DNA from: Cycas panzhihuaensis
Taxonomy: Eukaryota > Cycadophyta
Length of the DNA stretch: 64,000 nucleotides
Assembly: GCA_023213395.1 (NCBI GenBank)
Contig: CM041465.1
Span: 159,285,741-159,349,740 of the forward strand
Reading direction: 5' to 3'
The notes under the pieces were generated by a model. It saw only the letters and a program-made list of their open reading frames with translations. It was not told where the DNA came from and did no database searches. Shown here piece after piece: positions 1 to 9,900 of this stretch (its first letter is position 1; every line of letters starts with the position of its first letter). The translations under genes were made by a program, and so were the position numbers.

Positions 1-240
1 AGATGTGATTTCAAGTTCTAATGGCTATTTTAATAGGAGGAAGGTGAATGAATTCCTTTGTGTCTTTTTTGACTATAGAGTTATATTATTCTTCCATGGC
101 TTTTCTCCATTCATCATGACTATCAACCTCTTCAAAGGTATGAGGCTCATGGGTTTTCATTACTCGACTCATAAGGGTGAAGTTAACCCGATGTGAGTGA
201 TTAGATCTCCTATCAAAATTATTATCCAATATGTTATTCA
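1..240 (-). pseudogene. Ty1/copia reverse transcriptase, N-terminal fragment
   Basis: Minus-strand translation of the first bases gives HTFEEVDSHDEWRKAMEEY, the usual opening of a copia reverse transcriptase (RVT_2), where the element's polymerase begins after integrase. The frame continues off the left edge, so the catalytic YVDD region is not in the window. It follows directly on the integrase remnant at higher coordinates, as expected for copia order (protease, integrase, RT, RNase H). This frame is open here, but the integrase part has stops, so the element is dead. The family is clear; the copia lineage is not assigned. Confidence 0.85.
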
Positions 241-1200
241 AATCATGACTTCTTCGAACCTATTTAGGGAACCTTTGAGGTTATGAGGAGGTTTCCTCAT
301 CACTTGGCCTTGATACACCAATGTTTTGCCTAGAATCCTATCTAGTTGGAATATAGATGGACTTAGGAGATGAATCAATATTTATTATAATATTCTTTCC
401 TTTATCTTGAATATAATCTAAGTGATAGTAATCATCTTCTTTAAACTCAACATCTCTGCTAACCATAACCTTTCTTTCTTTGGGATCATACATTTTATAT
501 GATTTAGACACATCACTATACCCAATAAATATATACTTAGTTCTCTTGACATCAAGTTTGGTCCTCTTTTATTTAGGAATATAGACATAGGCTAGGCATT
601 CAAAGATTCTCAAGTAATGGATACTAGGTTTGTAACTGGTCCACACTTCTTCGATTGTCATCCACCTGAGGGCCTTAGCGGTACATCTATTTTAGAGGTA
701 AACTGTAGTGTGGATAACTTCTGCCTAAAATTTGTGTCCCAACTTCTTATCTTTTAGCATGCACCTAGCCATCTCAACTATGGTGAAATTTCTTTATTCA
801 ACAACCCCATTTTGTTATGGAGTGTAGGGGTTGGTGTATTACCTTCTAATGCTATAACATATATAACAGATATTAAATTTACTAGAAATGAACTCTCCCC
901 TATTATCTAATCATAGGGAAAGTATCTTATGTCTATTTTACTTTTCCACAAAGGTTTTAAAGTCTATAAAGCATTGAAAGTCAACTGAATTAAACTTCAA
1001 GAAATAGACCCACGTTTTTCTTTTATAATCATCAATGAATGTAAGGAAATACTTTGCACTAACTAGTGATGGGATGTCCATAGGACCATAAAGATCTATG
1101 TAGATTAAATGAAGTGGCCTTTTTGCTCTATAGCTTCCATCAAGAAAATTATCTCTATGTTATTTCCCTAGTAGGCAACCTTCATAAATGTCCTTATCAG
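241..1200 (-). pseudogene. Ty1/copia integrase, decayed
   Basis: Read on the minus strand this is a copia integrase core followed by its C-terminal region. Visible pieces are LHLIYIDLYGPMDIPS with the first catalytic Asp, FLTFIDDYKRKTWVYFLK, a decayed QNGVVE block holding the catalytic Glu, and near 420-560 a SYKMYDPKERKVMVSRDV stretch typical of the segment joining integrase to RT. Several stops interrupt it, mostly TAG or TAA where Gln or Trp is expected. It is the middle of the same element as the RT fragment to its left. Inserted copia integrases join cDNA to host DNA; this one cannot. Confidence 0.85.
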
Positions 1201-1675
1201 CTTCGATTTGTGGTAGTCCTTCAATCATATTTATTCTCGTCATAAGAGTTAAGCTCCCATAGTTTAGGTGGCTAAATCTTTTATGCCATATGTCGCTATC
1301 AAATTTGATTATAGTCTTTAATGCATAGTTATTCAAAGAAGTTAAAACTAACTTGAAAGTCTATCTTAAATTATTTATCCTTTTGTAACAACAACTTTGT
1401 TCTTCCTCTTGACTTTGATAGTGCATTCACTATTTTCAAATATGACCTTATAGTCCTACTCCATCATCTGTCCCACTGATAAAAGATTTTTCTTTAAAGA
1501 TGGAACATGGAGAACCTTGTTAAGATATCTGTTTTCTCTTGAATCTATCATGATGATAACTTTACCCCTTCCAATAGATTCATGTGAGGTATCATCTCCA
1601 AATATAATTGAGCCCTTCCTTATCATGTTAATGGTTTGAAATATTTCTTCTTTATGGGTCATATGTGTAGAGAAA
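1201..1675 (-). pseudogene. Ty1/copia protease end and GAG-pre-integrase
   Basis: An open minus-strand stretch (1456-1662) reads through IGRGKVIIMIDSRENRYLN and VLHVPSLKKNLLSVGQ, the C-terminal half of a copia protease and the start of the GAG-pre-integrase domain. DIWHKRFSHLNYGSL follows near 1270-1310, carrying the His of the integrase zinc region. The protease active-site Asp and all of gag are missing, because LINE sequence begins immediately upstream in the same reading frame. This marks a 5'-truncated copia copy. Confidence 0.82.
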
Positions 1676-2465
1676 TCACAAAGGCCTTAATCCTTTATCC
1701 ACATCATCTCAAATCTAAATGGGGATCCCATATACCTTCTATTATTAGCAATGTTCAAGACTAGTGGGGAGTGATCCAAAATTAATTTACACAACACTTC
1801 AAGAGTAATTTTATTGTACTAGCTAGCCCATGTATAGTTTACCAAGACTCTATCTAACCTGACCTACATATGGTGCTATCCTAGTATTCTATTGAATCAT
1901 GTGTATTTAGGCCCTCTAAGGGGGAGTTCCATCACTCCTCCTTTTTGTATGAGCTCCTCCAGGGTGCTCTTAGACCAATTCCCTTAACCCCTAATTTTTT
2001 CATTAGGTGAAAAGGCTATATTAAAATCTCTTGCGATCACACAGGCCCCCCTTAAATCCTTATGAACTTCCAATAGCCTGTCCCATAGGCATTTTCTCCC
2101 ATCTTGCATTATTGAAGCATATACATTTGTAATAAGCTATTTTAGATTGGAATTTTTGTTAGTCAACTAATTGGATAAGAAATAGTCCTTAGGAATACAA
2201 ATCTCCTCTTACTAGCTTATGGGGTTCCACATAGTGGCCAAGCCACCCAAGCCTCTACTCCTATCTTTAATAATCTTCTCAAGTCCCATCCAGACCTTAT
2301 TGATGATATCTTTGTTTCCTACCTCTACTTTGGGCTGCTATAGTAGGAGAATATCTAGCTCATGGCTAGAACAAAATTCTCTCTTTATTCTGTATTTATG
2401 AGGGGCATTCATGTCTTAGATGTTCTATTAAGTAAATTTCATAATAACCCTTCCCTCTTATCCCA
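1676..2465 (-). pseudogene. Plant L1-type LINE endonuclease fragment
   Basis: Minus-strand translation gives an apurinic-type LINE endonuclease. A degenerate start MKFT then WNI (WNxRG in the family) and NAPHK lie near 2410-2450. KREFCSSHELDILLL is followed by QPK where QETK is usual. GRKCLWDRLLEV precedes ARDFNIAFSPNEKIRG (the GDFN motif, with Gly to Arg), then GGVMELPLRGPKYTWFNR and an LDHSPLVL block holding the SDH-type residues. These enzymes nick target DNA for target-primed reverse transcription. Stops occur throughout and the RT domain is absent: at about 1675 the frame runs straight into copia protease. Confidence 0.85.
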
Positions 2466-3095
2466 AAGGACTCAACATCTTTTACTCCTTAATTTGGGTC
2501 CCTGCCCCTCTCTATCCCGTAGAGTACACTAGCTACCATGATCTATCTAGATGGTAGCTTTCCCTTTCTCACAAAACTTTAGAGGAGGGTCTTCCAGGCC
2601 TCTTTTCACTTCTGTAGTCTGGGCCTTGTACCTAATCTAACTCCTTATGTCCCTCTTGAAATCCTTTCCTAACTTTCCAAACCTTCTCTATTTTCCCTTG
2701 ATCCTCCTAAGGAGGAGCAAGCTCTTCTAGATGAGGAACACCCATCACTTCTGATGGGGCTACCTTACTTAATAAGGCCTTAGGCTCCACCTTCTCTTAG
2801 TGAATTTCACTTTCGAGCATAAGGCTCTTGATGCCCTCTTCCCTCTCTTCAACCTTCCTTTGTTGAGAGAGGGTATCCTCCTTCTCTATATCAAAATCTT
2901 CCCCATCTACTACTAGAGGCTCTTCTTCTAGAACTTTCCCACCATCTATCAGGACATGTTCCTCCACCTCTTCCCCAACATCTATAGGACCCATCTCCTC
3001 TCTTTTTTCCTCTACATTTTCTACATGGGGCCTACGCTACTTTTCACTACTTTCTTCCTTCTCGGGGCTTAGTGGCCCTTTCTTAGGTTCCTTAG
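2466..3095 (-). pseudogene. LINE region upstream of endonuclease, acidic charged ORF remnant
   Basis: Upstream of the endonuclease on the same strand is a charged stretch (2797-2994) very rich in Glu, Asp and Val, with runs such as KVEEREEGIKSL, and more Lys/Glu-rich sequence up to 3095. Its position and composition fit the C-terminal part of a plant LINE ORF1 or the linker before the endonuclease. I see no RNA-binding motif or zinc knuckle, so the call is positional. It is cut at 3096 by the LTR of element A. Confidence 0.45.
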
Positions 3096-3563
3096 GGTAG
3101 GACCAAAAATGTGATAAGTTAGGGGGTCAAAAGTGTCTCATTAAAAGTAAAAAAAAAGATTTTCAATAATGAATTTAAGCATAAATAACTTAATTAATGA
3201 GGAAAAGAGACCTAAAAATGATGAAAACAATAAGCGAAAGCCCAAAAATTGATCAGAAATAACAAATTAAGGGTGAAATCGAGATAAAAGGATAAAAAAG
3301 AAAGTTTATAAAAGAAGAATTAAATTAAAAATAATCATGAAAGAGAGAATTTAGTGCCATATATATTAGTCATTGGTAGGTGATAGCATAATCATATAAG
3401 AATCATCATTCATTATACATCATCAATAAAATCAATACAACATCCATCAAAACATGGCCTAATACAATATAAAACCAAGTTTATCATTTATTTTCTTATG
3501 ATACCATACAAAAATGTGTTAAAAGCTATAAGGATGAATGAGAGGCTAGGTTTTGGTGAAACA
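3096..3563 (-). repeat. Element A 3' LTR
   Basis: This block aligns end to end with 19177-19644; both are 468 bp. On the minus strand it begins TGTTTCACC directly after a purine tract, as an LTR should. The other end (plus strand ggtaggacc) is not a canonical TG/CA terminus, so that border is set by loss of similarity only. By eye roughly one base in ten differs between the copies, many as G/A or C/T changes, which suggests an old insertion. Confidence 0.85.
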
Positions 3564-3574
3564 TTTGCCCCCTT
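3564..3574 (-). other. Polypurine tract of element A
   Basis: On the minus strand AAGGGGGCAAA lies immediately upstream of the LTR start TGTTTC. This is the expected primer site for plus-strand DNA synthesis, and it fixes the LTR boundary and the minus orientation. Element B has a very similar tract (CCAAGGGGGCAG) before its 3' LTR. Confidence 0.8.
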
Positions 3575-3778
3575 GACACCTGAAGCTCCTACTTCAGAAC
3601 GAAAGTAGGATGGTGAAAGGTGGCAATCATGAAGGCAAAATATCCTCTACTAAATGTCAACGAAATTCAAGATGAGGTATAAGAATAATGAGTCATTAAC
3701 CTATAGAAACTTAGAATCTAATCAAACTAGCCTTGATGTTTCTAAATTGGAAGCTAAAGGAACATTAGCTAAATATGT

Positions 3779-3976
3779 TTACCTGAAAGGACTAGGTTCT
3801 TAATGCTAAAAATGATACCTAACAGCTTACCCAATAGGTCTAGGTACTTATTACTAAAAGAATGTTGACTAAAAAGTTACTTAAAAGGATTGGGTATCTA
3901 TCACCAGAGGAATGTCTCTTAAAAGCTTACCCAAAAGGACCAGGTTTTCAATTGTTAAATCAAAAGATCACTACTA
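3779..3976. repeat. Tandem repeat, four units of about 50 bp
   Basis: Units start at 3779, 3827, 3877 and 3927, each opening with ttacc or ttact, then Aaaagg, a (c/t)(t/a)aggt-like block and a variable tail. Unit lengths are 48-50 bp. The array lies between the polypurine tract and the PMD gene, in the 3' untranslated part of element A. Confidence 0.75.
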
Positions 3977-4081
3977 AATACCCACAAACTAGATGGGTCT
4001 TAAAGTACCTAATTATTCATAGTTTATCTCTTATTAAATATACTTCAAAGGAAAGTCCTTTTGCCAAAGCAGAAAGGATAG

Positions 4082-4312
4082 ACTGCCATAGTTTTTAGGC
4101 TTATTAACATGTGACTTTTCAAAGCCTTAGACTACCATAGTTTTGACTCATTAGTAGACGACTCTTTAGAGCTTTCCATCATAGTTGAAACTCATTAATA
4201 AGATGAAGGCTTTTAGAGCATGATCATCATATTTTAACCTCATTAATAATCAAAATTTGGAGGGTTCCCTGTCATAGTTTAGGCTCTTTAATAAGTAGAA
4301 GGGACTCAAAGG
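4082..4312. repeat. Degenerate tandem repeat, five units of about 48 bp
   Basis: Units start near 4082, 4131, 4178, 4223 and 4271. Each carries a catagttttgactcattaa-like core followed by a variable tail with acttt or cttttaga. The core resembles the separate 24-bp repeat at 7706-7777 (gtagtttatactcattt). The array follows the 50-bp array in the 3' region of element A. Confidence 0.65.
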
Positions 4313-4559
4313 ACTTTAGAGACTAATTCAAGAATTATTTTAAAGAGAAATAAGTGAAAAATGTAGCCATTAAGGTTTCCAAAAGGCTTCATAGTTGATA
4401 AGTGCATTTGATCCAATTTATTTCATTTGATACTGACGATTGTAAAAAGATAAAATTCACTTTAACAAGATTAATGGATTGAAGAAAAGCATTCCTATTT
4501 AGAAAAAAGGGAAAAAGTACTCCCCTTTATTAAGAAAAAAGATGAAAACCAAACTTCAT

Positions 4560-4567
4560 TGTTATAG
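4560..4567 (+). promoter_or_regulatory. Probable decayed TATA box of the antisense PMD gene in element A
   Basis: The sequence tgttatag followed by gaaggagtcagaaaaat aligns with the clear TATA box of the matching gene in element B (tatataagg then gaaattcagaaaaaat). Distance to the proposed ATG is about 110 bp here and about 100 bp in B. The call rests on that alignment; alone this site is a weak TATA. Confidence 0.45.
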
Positions 4568-4674
4568 GAAGGAGTCAGAAAAATGAGGTATTTGAGGGCC
4601 TTTTTCTCTAATTTTTGAGGTGAATCGAAGCCATATTGATAAAGGATCTGCTTTAGGGGGTAGATATCAGGAGA

Positions 4675-6739
4675 ATGGAGTGAGGTGCTAGATATTTGGT
4701 GAGTCTACTTCTTGATTTTTTTTTTTAATCAAAATTTTTATTCAAAAAGGTGATAACTTAGTGTGAAAAATGTAGATAGAGGACTAAAAATGTGATAATA
4801 TAGAAAAAAACATGAGAACACAACCAAAAACATAATTTTATAATTTAGGGTAATAAAAGGAAGTCATATTTTTGGCTGTTAAATTATAATTTTAAATGTG
4901 AGATTGTGTTTTTGGTTATCTCACCACATTTTTGAATTTTCTTAAAGAAAAACTTAAAAATTAAAATTTTAAATTATGAAAATAGAAATCTGATATGATT
5001 CTTTTGATATGATGCAGCCTCTAAAGAGAGTAGAAACATGAGAGAATGAAGGCTTGGCAATTGAGGAGCTAATTAGTTAGCTCAACAAGAGAGATTAGGA
5101 AACTTTAAGGAGTTGTGGGTTGTCCCAAGTAAGTGGATCAACCCAACTAGTTTTGGAATATGAGATACTCCATGATTTCATCAATTACTGGATCCTGGGA
5201 TGTAATGTATTTAGGGTATGGGCTATTAGAGAGATAAAGATCACTTTGAGGGATGTGGGGATGATTTTAGGAGTTAGATGGCATGGTAAGAGAGTGAGAC
5301 TTATCAAGGTGGTCGAGGATGAGTCTCAGATGATATGCAACTAGTACACAATAGGTTTTGTTGATTAGTTTTGTCCCCACAGGATATTTATAGAGGCCAT
5401 ATGAGGAGCAGAGGGTGTTCATGTCATTTAAAGGATCATTGCCCTAATCATCATATATAAGATTGCCAGAACCCATAACTTTATAGGGGTTCTAGCATAG
5501 TGGATATGAGTCATACAGAGATGTGAGGAGAGAGTTTGTATAAATTGGGGCTAGTATATAGTAGATAACATATGTCTTCAACTATCTAGGATTAGGAGAT
5601 TAGGTAGAGGAGGATTCTCTTATAGTTCTATCCTGATGTGTTGGCTATAAGATCATATCCCCTTGATGAGACTAGGAGGAGCATTAGAGGAGCTAACTGT
5701 CATAGATTTGGTGATGAAAAGATGGTATATGAGAGCGAGGATTTATAATAGGGTAACTATCATAACTCAGAGTACACATAGTCCTCTATTGAGTAGGATG
5801 ACTAGGAGACAATTGGTAGAGGATGCATATGCAGGATTGTCATCATGGAGTGATAATGAGGTCGATGCAATAGAGAGAGGGGTAGTAGGAGGGGCCATTA
5901 TTATTGGCTAAGGGAGAGGTAGAGGGAGAGAAAGAGGATGTAGAGGTAGGAGAGATAGTGGAGGAGTTTTTGAGATAGGTTGAGGAGAGAGTAGAGGGGC
6001 ATCAACTAGTAAAGAAGAGGGAGGGAGTGGACCAGTGCTTGAGAGAGTAGGTGGAGTACCAAGTGGAGACAAAGGAGGCTCAATACAGAGCATGGAGCTA
6101 GACTCGATAGAAGAGTGGGGTAAAGGAGGAGAGAGTAGGGCAAGAGAGGGACAGCCTGCCTAAAAGGTGACTCAAAAGCCACAAAGAGAGGAAGTACCAC
6201 AAGTAGAGAAGGAGATGATAACAGAGCCAACAGGAAGAGGTGAACCATCAGGTATGTCAGTTGATTAGTTTCTCTCATTTTGAGTTATATTTCCTTTTTG
6301 GTCATGACTTTCTTTCTAGTAGATTAATCATAACTTATATGTTTTCATTGGATAGATGGTGAGATCATGACTTTGGGGGAGGTAAGAAGGATACTAGAGT
6401 TGATATTCCATTATGTTCCAAGAATCAGAGGAGCATGGAACATAGTGGATCATACCCTATTGGGACACAGTATTGGCCACTTTATCCATGTACTTTGAGC
6501 TTGAGATATATACATGGACATAAGAGTAGAGCTGAGAGCATGGGAGTTAGAGCTTAGAGTAGTTGAAGATGAGAGATGTCATTTATGTAGGATGACATAG
6601 GCACAGGTAGGAGTATGAGTTACTCCATCAAGGAGTACCATGGTGCAACATGGATGACATCTTCCACCTCGTAGAGAATCTACATATGGGCAGACTTCAA
6701 GTAGAGGGGAGAGAGCAGAGCTAGGAGTACATAAGGGAT
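4675..6739 (+). pseudogene. Plant mobile domain (PMD) gene carried antisense in element A
   Basis: Proposed exons are 4675-4698, 5018-6251 and 6356-6739. Intron 1 starts GTGAGT at 4699 and ends ATGCAG at 5017; intron 2 runs GTATGT at 6252 to GGATAG at 6355. Exon 2 stays in one frame for over 400 codons, broken only by stops of the CAG/CAA/CGA/TGG-to-stop kind. It holds the PMD signature REIKITLRDVGMILG then WHGKRV, later INWG and YIVDNICLQL, and an acidic WSDNEVDAIE segment. Splicing intron 2 restores the frame with a phase-1 junction, giving GEIMTLGEVRRILELIF, the same place as an intron in B's gene. PMD proteins are known both as host MAIL-type silencing factors and as transposon passengers. 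The function here is unknown and the copy is broken. Confidence 0.72.
4776..4945. repeat. Imperfect inverted repeat within intron 1 of the antisense gene
   Basis: The best arms are 4818-4847 (acacaaccaaaaacataa...) and 4880-4917 (...gtgtttttggtt), separated by about 32 bp. Weaker pairing extends to aaaaatgtgat at 4787 and atcTcaccacattttt at 4918. It could be a foldback element or a small MITE; no target duplication is evident. Confidence 0.5.
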
Positions 6740-6870
6740 CTCATCAGGGCTTATATAGATGAATGCATTTTGTATGTATAGGGAGATGGGAGGGAGATGA
6801 GATGCATTTTGTGAGCCTTAACTATGTATCATGAGTCACATATATAATTGATATACCATATCTTTTTGTT

Positions 6871-6873
<3 letters not shown>

Positions 6874-6958
<85 letters not shown>
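6874..6958. repeat. (AC)n microsatellite with (TA)n tail
   Basis: About 37 AC units run from 6874 to 6948, then a short TA run. It lies just 3' of the antisense PMD gene. A minus-strand frame across it reads as alternating Val-Cys; that is a repeat translation, not a gene. Confidence 0.98.
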
Positions 6959-7160
6959 ATTTACCTTCTCTTCAAAACTTGTGTAATGGATACTTAACTC
7001 TAAACCCTTTCCCCTTATTTCCCTTTTATAAATTGAGCATGAGATACATTCACTAGTATGATAGTCCATGGAAATATACAGTAATTTTAATATTTTTTCG
7101 TTTTTTTATGTTCTTTTATCATTTTATATATTTTTAAATTTTTGTTTTAGTATGTACATG

Positions 7161-7777
7161 GTAGTTTATACTCATTCTAGAGTGTGGTGGTTTTAAAAAG
7201 AAAAAGATCACTAAGAAAAGTGAAGGATAGAAAATAAATAAAAGATAAAAGAAAGAAAATAAAAGGTTTACTTATTCTATTTCTATAAACATAAAACCAT
7301 CTGGAACAAATGATAATAGGTTTATAAAAATAGAGGATGGAAAAATATAAATCTCTCGAAAGAAACTCCTATAATTCATATCATACTCTTAATAGATTAT
7401 ATAAACATAGAATAAAATCCATATTTATATAATATATCATGAAGAAAACATGTTGTTTATAGAATGAACATGTTATTTATAGAATGAAAAATTAATCTTA
7501 CTTAATAAATAACTAATCTTCTGAGTATATTAGATTCCTCATTGGTTCCTTCTAGGGGCAAGAAGCTTTTAGGAACTTGCCCCTTGTCAAGATCATCCAT
7601 GCCCTAAGATTCCCATGTGGGTCTATCCCTTTTGAATAATTCATTTCACTTTTTAACCTATCATCTTAATCTTCACACCACTTAATCCTTTATCTTCCAA
7701 AACTAGTAGTTTATACTCTTTGCAGAGTGGTAGTTTATACTCATTTCATAATGATAGTTTATACTCATTTTGGAGTG
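7161..7777. repeat. 24-bp repeat: three tandem copies plus outlier
   Basis: Exact-length tandem units at 7706-7729, 7730-7753 and 7754-7777 read gtagtttatactcatttNNNaatg with few changes. A fourth copy is at 7161-7184. A degenerate fifth copy (atagtttatcctcattatag) lies at 9261-9283, at the point where A's RT similarity ends. The stretch between 7185 and 7705 holds no recognised coding sequence. Confidence 0.75.
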
Positions 7778-7789
7778 AGGTGCCCCCAA

Positions 7790-8268
7790 CTAAAGGGTGA
7801 AAGACAGCCAAAGTAATCATCTAAAATAGAGGAGACAATAGTATTAGCTTCAATATTATGAGAATAAGGGATGTACTAGATGATAACTGAAGAAAATAGT
7901 GATAATAATGATGAAGCTTGATGATGAAGGATAAGGATTTATGATGAGTGTGCCTGATATATCCTAACTAACTGATAGGTTATAACTTAAGAATCAGAAT
8001 ATACAATGATGGGTCTAATATAAAAGTGAGAGATATCAGATAAGGCTCCTATAATAGTAGAATACTTGACTTCATTATTAGTTGCTCTAGGTATAAATAA
8101 GCTAGAAGAAAGATGAGGATTTCCTAATTGGTCATAAATCACCCAAGTAGAAGCAAATGGTCCTAGGTTACCTTTCCTACCCCCATCAATGAATATACTC
8201 AATGTGATGGGAAAATAGAACCAAACTTTGGAGATGATGTGATTAATAAAGGAAGGCATAAGAATCAA
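7790..8268 (-). pseudogene. Second-type RNase H of element A
   Basis: Minus-strand translation gives an RNase H with IFIDGGRKGNLGP (first Asp), PRATNNEVKYSTIIGAL (Glu), IIVYSDS (Asp), then after a stop YQLVRIYQAHSS and IEANTIVSSIL, where the fourth acidic residue appears as Asn. It matches the domain at 33064-33486 in element B along its whole length. The TNNE and YSDS style is that of the extra RNase H known from Tat elements, distinct from the one fused to RT. It digests RNA in RNA/DNA hybrids. Upstream (8269-9269) there is no recognised domain, only sequence loosely resembling the leader of B's copy. Confidence 0.75.
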
Positions 8269-8280
8269 TTAATAAGGAGA

Positions 8281-9269
8281 TGGTAGTGAATGAAATCAAT
8301 TCTAACTGTGTTGAAGAAAAAGAGGAATCATAATTAGAATGATCATGATCAACAATAACAAAAGATGTTAAGTAGGGTTCAGTCATAACTAAGGCCATGA
8401 TGGACCCAAGTAGCTAGACCCGAAAATCCTAAATGACTCATCCAAATGAACCCAACCTATTAGATGGATAGGTGGAGACGAAGTTGTCACGTGACTTACC
8501 CCAAATTATAAGAGGATGATAACAATATGTTCTTTTATTTTTTTACTTCTTTTTCATTTTCTTTTTACTTTTTTTATTTTTATGATTTTCTTTCTTCTTA
8601 TTTTTTTTAATTGATTACTTTTTTTTTTTTTTACTTTCCACTTTATTTTTTTTTATAAGAAGAGAATTATAATCATCCAATTATGAAGTTCTTTTACTCA
8701 ATATAATAAGGTTTAGTCCTTTTTAATAGAAGTTAAGATGAAAAGGACCAATCTCCTTAAGGATTAAACCACTGGAAAAAGAGGAGATCAAAATCACAGT
8801 CTCTCCAAATGTAAAGGGAAGGCAACAAAATAATAATTCACTTCAAAATATATATAGAGTAAACCAAAGATAATAAAAATAATAAGAAGGAAAATAGTAG
8901 GTGATATATGACCAAGATAGAATCCTCAAGATGTAGGACTAATGAGTGGAAATTTGGTCTCAACTAATGATAAAGTATTTGAAGTTGATGGAGAAGTCTC
9001 TCTTTCAAGGATAAAACTAAATGATAAAGTTAGGGGCCCAAATTCTCCCTTGATTGTAAAACTCAAAAGAGAACAAGACCAAAATCTAGTAGAGGAGCAC
9101 CCATAATCAATGCAAATACTAGATGGAGTAAAAGGCTTATATGATCATGAGTAAGACTTTTGATGAAAGTAAAATATAGCTCAAAGGAAGACAAGAAAAG
9201 ACTAAAGAAAAGAATTTCTTATAGTTTTAGCTCATTAGGCAAGAAGAAAAACTCAGAGCCATAGTTTAT
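8281..9269. other. Element A spacer without recognised gene
   Basis: AT-rich sequence with T/A homopolymer runs near 8525-8660. Part of it, around 9000-9100, loosely resembles B near 32790-32860 upstream of the second RNase H. No domain, primer site or LTR is seen. The missing part of RT, the first RNase H and integrase would be expected here. Confidence 0.4.
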
Positions 9270-9900
9270 CCTCATTATAGAGGTATATTATTAATTAAAT
9301 CATGAGAAATATGCACCATTACTCTTTGATAAGTTGAAACACTATTTTTCAATCTGAAAGGCATGACTTTATACACAAAAGTACACTAAGGAGTAGTGAA
9401 AGTAGTCTTATGATGATCTTGAGGTGAGATGGAAATCTAATTATAATCTAAAAATCCATCCATAAGAGACATCACCTCAAAACTACTCGTCTAGTTCAAA
9501 ATCAGATTAAGAAATGGGAGAGGAAAGTTGTCTTTAGGGAATACCTTATTAATATCTCTGAAATTAATGCAAATTCAAATTGAACTATTTTTCTTTACAA
9601 CTGGAACTATATTGGAGACCCATTAAGAGTAATCTATGATCTTAATAAATTCTGCTCTAAGTAACTTCTCCACCTCTTATTTAATGGTAAGAGAGAGACG
9701 TAAGTGATTAGGATGTTGCTCTACCATTTAGGTTTGATACCAAAAGTTACTATGATATTATGCTCAATGACTTGGAGATCAATGCCATTCATATTTTTAT
9801 AATCCTAATCAAGACCAAGTGAAATTCATGAAAGAGATCCTTAAACTGAGTGATCTCTTAGGGAGGATAACTAACTTCCAATTTGATAATCTTAGGGGTA
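9270..9900 (-). pseudogene. Element A reverse transcriptase, truncated
   Basis: On the minus strand: EVEKLLRAEFIKIIDYS, WVSNIVPVVKKN, a decayed VDFRDINKV block, PKDNFPLPFLN, FEVMSLMDGF, DHHKTTFTTP, YKVMPFRLKN and STYQRVMVHISHDLIN. These match B (26088-26470) and C (61088-61480) block by block. Similarity stops just before the expected FMDD catalytic motif, near 9270, where a copy of the 24-bp repeat lies. The catalytic Asp pair, thumb, RNase H and integrase are not found further on. Stops include TAG for Gln and TGG-to-TAG. Confidence 0.85.

Noticed and set aside
3779-4312. CRISPR-like array
   Set aside because: Units are contiguous tandem repeats without unique spacers, in a plant retrotransposon.
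6836-7069. Minus-strand frame rich in alternating Val-Cys
   Set aside because: It is the translation of the (AC)n microsatellite.
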